Assembly: GCF_003258945.1 (NCBI RefSeq)
Contig: NZ_QLIX01000004.1
Span: 248,001 to 312,000 of the forward strand
Direction of reading: 5' to 3'
From: Roseicella frigidaeris
Lineage (GTDB): Bacteria > Pseudomonadota > Alphaproteobacteria > Acetobacterales > Acetobacteraceae
DNA: 64,000 nt
Position 1 is the first letter of the stretch; every line of letters begins with the position of its first letter. Positions 1-8,225 of the stretch are shown here, one piece after another. The notes below the pieces were generated by a model. The model saw only the letters and a program-made list of their open reading frames with translations. It made no database searches and was not told where the DNA came from. The position numbers and the translations under genes were made by a program.

Positions 1-1047
1 CCAAAGGAGAAGCGCCGCCTGCTGGACCGGCTGCGGGAGGGCCGCCTGCCAGAGGGCTGGCAGGACGGGCTGCGCGCCTATGCCGGCCGCGCCGCGGCGG
101 AGGGCCTGACCCAGCATGGCTGGAAGACCTGCGGCGAGTTGGTCGATCTCGCCGCCGCGGCGATCCCCGAGATGCTCGCCGGCGCGCCGGACCTGGAGGC
201 AGCGACGCAGCACAAGCGCCGGCTCCACGCCTTCACCGCCGAGGACCGCGCCGGCCGCTACCTGCATTACGGCGTGCGCGAGCATGCGATGGGATCGATG
301 CTGAACGGCATCGCCGCGCATGGCGGCGTGGTGCCCTCCGGCGTGACCTATCTGGTCTTCTCGGATTACGAGCGGCCGGCCTTCCGCATGGCGGCGATGA
401 TGGGCCTGCCGGTCCTCTTCGCCTTCACCCATGACAGCATCGGCATCGGCCGCAACGGGCCGACGCATCAGCCTGTCGAATATCTGGCCTCGCTGCGCGC
501 CATCCCCAACCTGCTGGTCTTCCGCCCCGCCGATGCCGTGGAAGCGGCGGAATGCTGGGAGCTGGCGATCGGCCATCGCAGCGGCCCGTCCTGCCTGATC
601 TTCGCCCGCCAGCCGCAGGAGGCGGTGCGGCGCGAGGCCGGCGGGAACCGCAGCGCCCGCGGCGCCTATGTCCTCGCCGAGGCGGAAGGCGGGCCGCGCG
701 CGGCAACCCTCCTGGCGACGGGCACGGAGGTCGCGCTGGCGCTGCGGGCGCGCGCCCTCCTGGCCGCCGAAGGGCTGCCCGTCGCCGTCGTCTCCATGCC
801 CTGCTGGGAGCTGTTCGAGCAGCAACCGCGGGACTACCGCGCCGCCGTGCTTGGCGATGCGCCGCGCATCGGGGTGGAAGCCGCGGTGCGGCTCGGCTGG
901 GATCGCTGGATCGGACCGGAGGGGGCGTTCATCGGCATGTCCGGCTTCGGGGCCTCGGGCGCCGAGGATGATCTCTGGCGCCATTTCGGCATCACCGCCG
1001 AGGCGGTTGCCGCGGCGGCCAGGGACCAGGCGGCGGGACCGGCGTGA
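1..1047 (+). CDS. tkt: Transketolase, C-terminal part (5' truncated by window edge)
   Basis: The reading frame is open from base 1, so the N-terminal thiamine-pyrophosphate domain lies outside the window. What remains is the pyrimidine-binding and C-terminal domains. The conserved VREHAMG segment (near base 271) carries the glutamate that activates thiamine diphosphate. The [19 protein letters not shown] stretch (near base 424) is the classic transketolase substrate and cofactor loop. The enzyme moves two-carbon units between sugar phosphates in the pentose phosphate pathway or Calvin cycle. It ends in the family-typical SGFGASG region. No fused or adjacent tal, gap or cbb gene is visible, so I cannot tell a housekeeping copy from a Calvin-cycle copy. 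Confidence 0.95.
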   Translation, partial: PKEKRRLLDRLREGRLPEGWQDGLRAYAGRAAAEGLTQHGWKTCGELVDLAAAAIPEMLAGAPDLEAATQHKRRLHAFTAEDRAGRYLHYGVREHAMGSMLNGIAAHGGVVPSGVTYLVFSDYERPAFRMAAMMGLPVLFAFTHDSIGIGRNGPTHQPVEYLASLRAIPNLLVFRPADAVEAAECWELAIGHRSGPSCLIFARQPQEAVRREAGGNRSARGAYVLAEAEGGPRAATLLATGTEVALALRARALLAAEGLPVAVVSMPCWELFEQQPRDYRAAVLGDAPRIGVEAAVRLGWDRWIGPEGAFIGMSGFGASGAEDDLWRHFGITAEAVAAAARDQAAGPA

Positions 1048-1099
1048 CGAAGACTGCGGAGCAAACCGGAAGCCCGTGATGAGCGGCCAGGCGAGCCCC

Positions 1100-2404
1100 T
1101 CAGGCGGCGGCGCGGCCCGGAACCAGCCTGACGCCGCGCGGCGCCGCGATCCAGATCGCGGCCGCGGACACCACGCACAGCAGGACGGCCAGGAGGAAGG
1201 AAAGGTCGTAGCGTCCGGTCGCGTCATGGACCGCGCCGGCGACCCAGGGGCCGGCGGCCCCGCCCGCGATCATCGCGACGTTGAGGGTGCCGAAGATGGT
1301 GCCGAAATGCGGCCCCTCGAAGATCTCCGCGACGATCGGCCCCATCACCGAGGTCAGCGCGTAGCCGAGCAACCCCTGGGAGAGGACCATCACCCAGAGC
1401 AGCGCCGGCGACGGCACATGGCCGAGCGCGATCAGCGTGGCGTAGCAGACCGCGAAGCCGAGGCAGCCGATCGACCACACCCACTCGCGCCCGATACGGT
1501 CCGACAGCGCGCCGAGGCCGATCTGCCCGGGAATGGCCACGACGGCGACGATGCCGAGGGCCCAGGCGCCCACGGCGGGGCTTAACCCGATCTCGACCAG
1601 ATACTTCGTCTGGTGGACCTGCACGGCATACCAGGCGAAGAGCGCACAGGAATAGCCCAGCGCAATCCACCAGAAGCGGCCCGTCCGGACCGCCTTCGCC
1701 AGGGTCCACTCGACCGATGCCCAGGCCGGATCCACGATGTTCGCGCCGCGCCGAGAACCGGCGGGACCCGCGGCGCGTGCCGCACCATCCGGCAGCAGGC
1801 CGATATCCTCCGGGCGGCGCCGCACCAGGAGGGCCAGCGGACCGATGACCACCAGCACGAGCAGGCCCATGGCCCGGCAGGCCGCCCGCCAGCCATCCCG
1901 GTCGATGGCCGCCTGGAACCAGGGCAGCAACACCACCGCGCCGGCGCCGACGCCCGCGAAGGCGAGGCCGATGGCCATGGCGCGGCGGCGGACGAACCAG
2001 TTGGGCAGGTAGAGGGATTGCACGGTGAAGCCCATGAGGTTCGTCCCGGCCCCGACCAGCACGCCGAGCGTGGCGTAGAGATGCCAGGGCGCCACGATCA
2101 TCGGCGCCAGGAGCAGGCCGGCGGCCATCATGCAAACACCGATGCAGATCACGAAGCGCGGGCCCTGCCGGTCCACCGCCCGTCCGGCGACCGGGCTCAG
2201 GACCGCCGAGACAAGGAAGCCAAAGGAAAAGGCGCCGGCCACGATCCCGCGTTCCCAGCCGAACTCGTCGAGCAGCGGCGGCAAGAGGAGCGAAAAGGCG
2301 GTGCGCGCGCTCACCGCGACGCCCATGGTGACGAAGGCGACGGCGATGACCACCCAGCCATAGTAGAACGGCAGACGCGGTGCGAGGCGACGGGCGGGAT
2401 CCAT
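1100..2404 (-). CDS. MFS transporter, oxalate/formate-antiporter-like (monocarboxylate type)
   Basis: A 434-residue protein with about twelve hydrophobic segments. The opening YYGWVVIAVAF is typical of the OFA/monocarboxylate branch of the major facilitator superfamily, and a DRQGPRFV motif lies between helices 2 and 3. The start is the ATG at 2404; an in-frame extension upstream to 2767 is arginine/serine-rich and unlike the family, so I reject it. Substrate is unknown. A binding protein gene (2577-3800) and a decayed flavoprotein remnant lie upstream on the same strand, so small carboxylates are plausible, but that is inference. Confidence 0.85.
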   Translation of the reverse strand: MDPARRLAPRLPFYYGWVVIAVAFVTMGVAVSARTAFSLLLPPLLDEFGWERGIVAGAFSFGFLVSAVLSPVAGRAVDRQGPRFVICIGVCMMAAGLLLAPMIVAPWHLYATLGVLVGAGTNLMGFTVQSLYLPNWFVRRRAMAIGLAFAGVGAGAVVLLPWFQAAIDRDGWRAACRAMGLLVLVVIGPLALLVRRRPEDIGLLPDGAARAAGPAGSRRGANIVDPAWASVEWTLAKAVRTGRFWWIALGYSCALFAWYAVQVHQTKYLVEIGLSPAVGAWALGIVAVVAIPGQIGLGALSDRIGREWVWSIGCLGFAVCYATLIALGHVPSPALLWVMVLSQGLLGYALTSVMGPIVAEIFEGPHFGTIFGTLNVAMIAGGAAGPWVAGAVHDATGRYDLSFLLAVLLCVVSAAAIWIAAPRGVRLVPGRAAA

Positions 2405-2576
2405 CCTGGTCGGCGTCAGCGATCGAGCGCGATCATGGTGGGAGGCGCCCCGGTCGTCCTCGCCAACACCATCGCCTGCATCCGTCCTCTCCTCCTGCGA
2501 GCCGGCGCCGTCGAGCCGGCGGCGAATCGCTGATCGGCCTGTGCCGATACGGCAGCCGGGGCGGCCCGGACCGAGC

Positions 2577-3800
2577 TCATCCGCCGCGGACCAGCGGGCA
2601 GCCGCCCTGGTCGATGGGGCGGTAGGCCTCCTCCGCCGGCACCTCCCGCTCGAGCTTGTAGACGTCGTAGCGCCCGCGGGATTCGGCCGGCGCCTTGACG
2701 TTGAAGACATAGACGGGGCTGATGCGGCGCCCGTCGGCGCGGATCGCGCCGCGACCGAAGATCGCATCCTGCGTCGGCAAGGCCTTCATGCGGGCGACCA
2801 CGGCCTGCCCATCCGTCGACTGGCCCGATGCCTCCACCGCCCGCAGGAAATGCGTCACCGCCGCATAGACATTGGCCTGCAGGTCGGTCGGCATGCGGCC
2901 GCCCATCCGCTCGCCGAAGCGGCGGGCGAAGGCGCGCGTCCCGTCGTTCAGGTCCCAGTACCAACTCCCGACCACGGTGGCCCCCTGGGTCGCCTCCAGG
3001 CCGAGCGAGACGATATCCGAGATGTAGACCGCCAGGCCGACGACGCGCTGGCCGCGCCGCGCGAGGCCGAATTCCGAGGTCTGCTTCATGCTGTTGATGA
3101 AGTCCGCCTGGGAGTTGGCGAGCGCCACCACCTTGGCGCGCGAGGCCTGCGCCTGCAGCAGCACCGAGGAGAAGTCGGTGGTCCCGAGCGGATGGCGCAC
3201 CGCGCCGAGCACCGCGCCGCCGGCCCGCGTCACCGCCTCCATGGACTGCTTCTCGAGATCATGGCCGAAGGCGTAATCCGCGGTCACGTAGAACCAGCTC
3301 GTGCCGCCCGCCTGCACGAGCGCTCGGCTCGGGACGTTGGACATCGACCAGGTATCGAGGGCGTAGTGGATCAGATTGGGCGAGCATGCCTCCCCGGTCA
3401 GCCGGCTGGCCACCGCCGCCGTCACCAGGGCAACGCGGTTGGCGGTGCGCGCCACCTCGCCGACCGCGAGCGCGATGGCGGAGTTGGGCAGGTCCACCAC
3501 CGCATCCACGCCTTCCGTGTCGAACCATCGGCGCGCCAGGGCGGAGCCGGTATCGGCACGGTTCTGGTGATCGCCAGACAGGATCTGCACCGGCAAGCCG
3601 GCGGCGCGGCCGCCGAAATCCTCGGCTGCCAGTTGCGCCGCGACCACCGAGCCCGGGCCCGCCACATCGGCGAAGCTCCCCGACAGGTCGCTCAGGATCC
3701 CGATGCGGATCGCCTCGCGCTTCGCCGGGGGTTGCGCCAGCGCGGGCAGCGCCGTGAAGCCGGCCAGCGCGGCCGCCAGAATGGCCCAGCGTCGCATCAT
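2577..3800 (-). CDS. ABC-type branched-chain amino acid / amide substrate-binding protein
   Basis: A 407-residue periplasmic binding protein of the Peripla_BP_6 (LivJ/amide) type. It starts with tandem ATG codons at 3800/3797 behind a GGGAGG ribosome site, followed by a Sec signal peptide (MMRRWAILAAALAGFTALPALA). The mature protein opens with IRIGILSDLSGSFADVAGPG, the usual first strand and ligand loop of this family. The C-terminal part has the expected GQAVVARMKALP and VYVFNVKAP segments. No permease or ATPase genes are adjacent, so it is an orphan binding protein, which is common in this lineage. Ligand cannot be read from sequence. Confidence 0.9.
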   Translation of the reverse strand: MMRRWAILAAALAGFTALPALAQPPAKREAIRIGILSDLSGSFADVAGPGSVVAAQLAAEDFGGRAAGLPVQILSGDHQNRADTGSALARRWFDTEGVDAVVDLPNSAIALAVGEVARTANRVALVTAAVASRLTGEACSPNLIHYALDTWSMSNVPSRALVQAGGTSWFYVTADYAFGHDLEKQSMEAVTRAGGAVLGAVRHPLGTTDFSSVLLQAQASRAKVVALANSQADFINSMKQTSEFGLARRGQRVVGLAVYISDIVSLGLEATQGATVVGSWYWDLNDGTRAFARRFGERMGGRMPTDLQANVYAAVTHFLRAVEASGQSTDGQAVVARMKALPTQDAIFGRGAIRADGRRISPVYVFNVKAPAESRGRYDVYKLEREVPAEEAYRPIDQGGCPLVRGG

Positions 3801-4642
3801 GCGTGTTCCTCCCTCGACCGGCGTCCCGCGCCCGTGCCAGCATCCCGGCGGGCGACCTCGCATAATGCCCGACCCGGCTGACCGTGAGGCCGAGCGCCGT
3901 GCGCGCCCCTGCTAGGAAGTCCGCGGAGCGGCGATGAAGGCGGGCTCCGCGATGGAGCGCGCATCGCATAGGCGGCACGCTGGCCGACCGGCCTGGCACT
4001 TTCCTCGATCAGGTCTGGATCGACACAGCCGCTGCTGTTCCCGGCGAGATGCGTCTCGCCGTCGTCGGTGACCGCCATCTCGCTATTCATGCGCAGATGG
4101 GCCTCGGTGTGGCGGCTCTGGCCGCCCCGCTCCTGGCGCGCCGCCCGTTCGAGCGTCGCGACGCCGCATCCAACGGCGAGCACGTCGAACCGTGCCTCCG
4201 GCATGGCGCATCCCCCCTTTGTCGGGAAGCATGGCATGCGCCTTCCGGACCCGAAAGACGCCCGCTGCATGCATGGTTGAGCCGGCCGACAGGATGGTTC
4301 ATGGGGGCGCCGACCCGCTTCTGCGCGTCCTGAACGCATGTCGGGTCAGCCGCGCGGAGGCTCTGCGCCGCCACGACCCGCGGCGCCCCGGCAGGGCTGC
4401 GCCGGCGCCTCAACGGCCGGGTGATGGCAGGTGCCACCCGAAGCCCGATGAACCGGATGTTGCGCCTGGCGCCGAGGGGCACCGGGTGGCGGCCGTCGAG
4501 GTGCCGACGTCGATGGCCGCCCCCGATGGGCCCGGGACGTTGCCGGACGGGCGGGCCGAGGGGATGATGGCCGGGACGATGGCCGCCGGCGCCCGATCGG
4601 CGCGGCAGGACCCCATTCGCGGCGGAGGATCCGGACACGCCC
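3801..4642. other. Gene-poor gap with flavoprotein remnant
   Basis: Apart from the flavoprotein remnant, no reading frame here looks like a protein family I know, and codon use is irregular. The right part (4205-4642) leads into the AtuA-family gene and must contain its promoter, but no convincing -35/-10 pair stands out. Confidence 0.5.
3989..4204 (-). pseudogene. Remnant of an FAD-dependent oxidoreductase (tricarballylate dehydrogenase/FAD_binding_2 type)
   Basis: The frame opens at ATG 4204 behind AAGGGGGG and reads MPEARFDVLAVGCGVA, which looks like the first strand and glycine turn of a Rossmann FAD fold. It jumps directly to TLERA, as if about 18 codons covering the rest of the GxGxxG helix were deleted. 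It then continues ERGGQSRHTEAHLRM, VTDDGETHLAGNSSG and VDPDLIEES, which resemble successive segments of TcuA-like flavoproteins. Homology fades near 3989, although the frame stays open to 3797 and would touch the start of the binding-protein gene. I read it as a decayed gene with an internal deletion and no C-terminal two thirds. The match is from memory of the family. Confidence 0.5.
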
Positions 4643-6070
4643 ATGAGCAACACCTTCCTCGTCGGCAATGGCGGCGGCTTCTCCGGCGACCGCGTCGATG
4701 CGCCGATCCCGGTCGTGCGCAGCCTGATCGCCCGCGGCCTGCCCGCGGCGATGTTCTTCGAGACGCTCGGCGAGCGCACCGTGGCGCTGGCCCAGCTCGA
4801 GCGGCGGCGCGACCCGGAGCTCGGCTACGAGCCGATGCTGGAACGGCTGCTGGAGCCGATCCTCGCCGATTGCGTGGCGCACCGCATCCCGATCCTCGGC
4901 AATTTCGGCGCCGCCAACCCGCCCGCCGCCGGGCGGCTGGTGGCGCGGCTGGCGATGCGGCTCGGCCTGCCGGAGTGCCGCATCGCGGTGGTCACCGGCG
5001 ACGACGTCACCTCCTCCATCGCGCTCGACCAGCTGCCGGTGCACGAGGCCGATGACAGCCTCGACATGAAATCGGCGCGGCTCGTCTCGGCCAATGCCTA
5101 TATCGGCGCAGGGCCGCTGGTGGAGGCGCTGCGGCAGGGCGCCGATGTGGTGGTGGCCGGCCGCACCTCGGACCCGGCGCTGGCCATCGCGCCGCTGGCC
5201 CATCATTTCGGCTGGTCCTTCGAGGATTGGGAGAAGCTCGCCCTCGGCGCTGCCTGCGGGCATCTGCTGGAATGCGGCAGCCAGGTAACGGGCGGCGTCT
5301 TCTGGGATCCGGGCTGCAAGGACATCCCCGATCCCTGGAACATCGGCTTCCCGATCGCCGAGGTGACGGCGGCGGGCGGCCTCGTCATCACCAAGCCCGA
5401 GGACACCGGCGGCATCGTCGACCTGCGCACGGTGAAGGAGCAGCTCCTCTACGAGCTGCACGATCCCTCGCGCTACATCACGCCCGATGTGGTGCTCGAC
5501 ATCTCCGGCTGCTCGGTGGAGCAGGTGGGGAAGGACCGCGTCGCCGTGCATGGCCTCGCCGGGCATCCGGCGCCGGACACGCTGAAGGTCACCGCCTGCT
5601 TCGAGGGCACTTGGCTCGGCGAGGGCGAGGTCTCGGTCGCCGGGCCGAACGCCCTGGCGCGGGCGCGCGCGACGGCGGAGGTGCTGCTGCGACGGATGGA
5701 GATGCGCGGCCTGCCGGTCCGGGTGCGGGTCGACCTCATCGGCGTCGCCTCGGTGCATGACAGCGACGATGGCGCGCTGTGGCGACGCTATGAGGGACCG
5801 GAGCCGCCGGAGGTGCGCATCCGCCTCGCCGCCGAGGGCAGCGACCGCGATGCGGTGGACCAGGCGGCGCGGGAGGTGCTGGCGCTGCTCTGCTGCGGCA
5901 CGGCCGGCACCGGCGGCGCCCGCTGGCGGCTGACGCCGCGCATCCTGACGCGGAGCTACCTGGTGCTGCGCGAGAGGGTGCCGACCCGGGTCGTCACCCG
6001 CACGGCGCGCGAGATGGTGGGGCAGGAGGCAGCCGCGGCTGCCTCCGTGGCCGCCTCCCCTGGTGGCTAG
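4643..6070 (+). CDS. AtuA-family (DUF1446) acyclic terpene utilization-like protein
   Basis: A 475-residue protein opening FLVGNGGGFSGDR and continuing with ILGNFGAANPPAAGR and VVTGDDV, the glycine-rich segments that define the AtuA/DUF1446 family. Family members occur in citronellol/geraniol and other branched-acid catabolic operons; the biochemical activity is not established. A GGAGG lies about 14 nt before the ATG. The usual small C-terminal AtuA domain is not fused here: it is encoded separately at 6543-6884, beyond an opposing small gene. The stop is 3 nt from the stop of that convergent gene. Confidence 0.88.
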   Translation: MSNTFLVGNGGGFSGDRVDAPIPVVRSLIARGLPAAMFFETLGERTVALAQLERRRDPELGYEPMLERLLEPILADCVAHRIPILGNFGAANPPAAGRLVARLAMRLGLPECRIAVVTGDDVTSSIALDQLPVHEADDSLDMKSARLVSANAYIGAGPLVEALRQGADVVVAGRTSDPALAIAPLAHHFGWSFEDWEKLALGAACGHLLECGSQVTGGVFWDPGCKDIPDPWNIGFPIAEVTAAGGLVITKPEDTGGIVDLRTVKEQLLYELHDPSRYITPDVVLDISGCSVEQVGKDRVAVHGLAGHPAPDTLKVTACFEGTWLGEGEVSVAGPNALARARATAEVLLRRMEMRGLPVRVRVDLIGVASVHDSDDGALWRRYEGPEPPEVRIRLAAEGSDRDAVDQAAREVLALLCCGTAGTGGARWRLTPRILTRSYLVLRERVPTRVVTRTAREMVGQEAAAAASVAASPGG

Positions 6071-6073
6071 GCC

Positions 6074-6430
6074 TCAGCCGCCATGGCCGCGATCATCGGT
6101 ATCGGCCGCGGTGTCGGCCCAGAGATGCGGCCTGCCGTCCAGGTACTGCACCGCGGCGTCGCGGCCGCCGCCTTGCAGCACGCCGATGCGGCCCTCGCGG
6201 GCCTGGCCGCCGGGCGCGGCCATATAGCCGGTCTGCTTGCGGCCGCCGCCCTCGATGCCGGCGACGGCGCCGCCGACGATGGTGTCGCCGGGGATCGGGC
6301 CATAGGTGACCTGCTGGTCGTCATCGCCGCCCGAGAGCCGCGGATAGGCGTCTGCCGCGAGCGGCACCGTCGCACCGCCGAAAAGGGCGGCCAGGGCGAG
6401 GGCCGGAAGGGGCAGGCGTCGTGTGAACAT
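6074..6430 (-). CDS. Small secreted protein of unknown function
   Basis: A 118-residue product with a clear Sec signal peptide (MFTRRLPLPALALAALFGGATVPLAADA) and a short glycine-rich, low-cysteine mature chain containing GPIPGDTIVGGAVAGIEGGG. AGGAG lies about 12 nt upstream of the ATG. I recognise no family. It lies between, and opposite to, the two AtuA-related genes, with a stop almost touching that of the upstream gene. The ribosome site and signal peptide make it likely real rather than an antisense shadow. Confidence 0.65.
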   Translation of the reverse strand: MFTRRLPLPALALAALFGGATVPLAADAYPRLSGGDDDQQVTYGPIPGDTIVGGAVAGIEGGGRKQTGYMAAPGGQAREGRIGVLQGGGRDAAVQYLDGRPHLWADTAADTDDRGHGG

Positions 6431-6542
6431 GAGTAGAACCCAGTCTCCTGAAGGCGCATGGCGCGGCCCGATGCCCCGCCTGTCCGGCGCCTTACTTGAA
6501 GATTAACGTGATTTCATGAAAATGGTTCCGCAGGAGGTGCGC

Positions 6543-6884
6543 ATGGATGCGATCGAGCTGCCGCTGCACGCGGTCGCGCATAGCCGGGCCGGGGACAAGG
6601 GCAATCGCTGCAACCTCTCCCTCATGCCCTACGACCCGCGGCTCTGGCCGGTGCTGGCCGAGCAGGTGACCGAGGCGCGGGTGCTGGCGCTGTTCCGGCA
6701 CCGCGGCGCGACACGGGTGACGCGCTACGACCTGCCGCGGCTGCAGGCCTTCAACTTCGTCGTCGACGACGTGCTGGAAGGCGGGGTGAATGGCAGCCTG
6801 AACCTCGACGGCCATGGCAAGACCAACTCCTTCCGCCTGCTATCGCTGACCGTCGCGGTGCCGCGCGACCTGGCGCCGGGCTGA
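6543..6884 (+). CDS. Stand-alone AtuA C-terminal (ferredoxin-fold-like) domain protein
   Basis: A 113-residue protein containing AHSRAGDKGNRCNLSLMPYD, then a NFVVDDVLEGGV segment and LNLDGHGKTN. This is the small C-terminal domain that in many AtuA proteins is fused to the large domain. I chose ATG 6543 because AGGAGG sits 7 nt upstream; an ATG 27 nt earlier lacks a ribosome site. It probably acts with the protein at 4643-6070. The P450 gene begins 3 nt after its stop, so they are likely co-transcribed. Confidence 0.85.
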   Translation: MDAIELPLHAVAHSRAGDKGNRCNLSLMPYDPRLWPVLAEQVTEARVLALFRHRGATRVTRYDLPRLQAFNFVVDDVLEGGVNGSLNLDGHGKTNSFRLLSLTVAVPRDLAPG

Positions 6885-6887
6885 GCC

Positions 6888-8105
6888 ATGGCCACGCCGG
6901 AGGCGATGGCGGAGGGGTTCGACCTGCGGACGCTGCCGCCCGCCTTCTACGAGGACCCCTACCCGGTCTACCGGCTGCTGCGCGAGCGGTGGCCGGTGCG
7001 GCGCCTGCCCGATGGCGCGCTCTTCCTCACCCGCTGGGCGGATCTCGACCAGGTCTACCGCGACAGCCGGACCTTCACCTCCGACAAGCACGCGGAATTC
7101 GCCCCGAAATTCGGCGCGACGCCGCTCTACGAGCACCATACGACGAGCCTCGTCTTCAACGACGCGCCGCTGCACGGCCGCGTCCGGCGGCTGATCACCG
7201 GCGCGCTGACGCCGCGCGCCATCGCCGGGATGGAGCCCGCCCTCACCGCCCTGGTGGACCGCCTGCTGGACGCCATGGCGGCGCGCGGCGAGGCCGACCT
7301 GATCGAGGATTTCGCCGCGGCGATCCCGGTCGAGGTGATCGGCACCCTGCTCGGCGTGCCGCCCGAGGAGCGCGGGCCGCTGCGTGGCTGGTCGCTGGCG
7401 ATCCTCGGCGCGCTGGAGCCGGCGCTGACGCCCGAGGCCGCGGCGCGCGGCAATGCCGCCGTCAGCGAATTCCTCGCCTATCTCCGCGGCCTGGTCGCCC
7501 GCCGCCGCGCCGCGCCGGGCGACCCGGCGACCGATGTGCTCACCCGGCTGATCGCGGGCGAGGCGGATGGCACGCGGCTGAGCGAGGCGGAGCTGCTGCA
7601 CAACTGCATCTTCCTGCTCAATGCCGGGCACGAGACCACCACCAACCTGATCGGCAACGGGCTCGAGGCGCTGCTGCGCTTCCCGGCCGAGCGGGCCCGG
7701 CTGCTCGCCGAGCCCGGGCTGATCGGCAGCGCGGTCGAGGAGGTGCTGCGCTTCGAGAGTTCGAACCAGCTCGGCAACCGGGGCGTCGCGGCGGATTGCG
7801 AGATCGGCGGCGTCGCGGTGCCGGCCGGGACGCGCCTCACCCTCTGCATCGGCGCGGCCAACCGCGACCCGGCGCATGTCGCCGATCCCGAGCGCTTCGA
7901 CATCGCCCGGCACCCGAACCGCCACCTGGCCTTCGCCGCCGGGCCGCACCAATGCGCCGGCCTCGCCCTGGCGCGGCTGGAGGGGCGGGTGGCGATCGGC
8001 CGCTTCCTCGCCCGCTTCCCCGGCTATGCCCTTGCCGGGCCGCCGGTGCGCGGCGGCCGCGCCCGCTTCCGCGGCTTCCTGCACCTGCCGGCGCGGCTGG
8101 GTTGA
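6888..8105 (+). CDS. Cytochrome P450 (soluble bacterial class)
   Basis: A 405-residue P450 with all signature elements. The oxygen-binding I-helix is AGHETT (residues 246-251), the K-helix ExxR pair is E285/R288, and the heme loop FAAGPHQCAG has the axial cysteine at C356. There is no membrane anchor, so it should be cytosolic and need separate ferredoxin and reductase partners, none of which are encoded here. It starts 3 nt after the small AtuA-domain gene, suggesting a joint role in oxidising a branched or isoprenoid-like substrate. That link is inference from spacing alone. Confidence 0.93.
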   Translation: MATPEAMAEGFDLRTLPPAFYEDPYPVYRLLRERWPVRRLPDGALFLTRWADLDQVYRDSRTFTSDKHAEFAPKFGATPLYEHHTTSLVFNDAPLHGRVRRLITGALTPRAIAGMEPALTALVDRLLDAMAARGEADLIEDFAAAIPVEVIGTLLGVPPEERGPLRGWSLAILGALEPALTPEAAARGNAAVSEFLAYLRGLVARRRAAPGDPATDVLTRLIAGEADGTRLSEAELLHNCIFLLNAGHETTTNLIGNGLEALLRFPAERARLLAEPGLIGSAVEEVLRFESSNQLGNRGVAADCEIGGVAVPAGTRLTLCIGAANRDPAHVADPERFDIARHPNRHLAFAAGPHQCAGLALARLEGRVAIGRFLARFPGYALAGPPVRGGRARFRGFLHLPARLG

Positions 8106-8124
8106 GGCGCGGGCCGCGCGCCCG

Positions 8125-8173
8125 AGAGCGTGATCGCCTGAGGTGGACTCACCTGATCGGGTGAAGATGCTCT
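8125..8173. repeat. Palindromic dispersed repeat, copy 1
   Basis: A 49-nt element bounded by AGAGC and GCTCT with an imperfect inner inverted repeat around CACCTGATCGGG. A second copy of the same length lies at 59638-59686, and similarity continues about 20 nt downstream in both (GAAAxCAA..GTCTA). It lies in the gap after the P450 gene. It resembles small palindromic extragenic repeats known in GC-rich alphaproteobacteria. Confidence 0.7.
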
Positions 8174-8189
8174 GAAAACAACAGTCTAA

Positions 8190-8225
8190 GGCGCTTCCCG
8201 TGAACCGGCGTTCACGGGAAGCGCC
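8190..8225. terminator. Strong hairpin between convergent genes
   Basis: A perfect 16-bp inverted repeat, GGCGCTTCCCGTGAAC paired with GTTCACGGGAAGCGCC around a CGGC loop, ending on the base before the stop codon of the minus-strand MFS gene. It lacks a clear T-run on the plus strand. It probably stops transcription from both sides or protects 3' ends. Confidence 0.6.
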
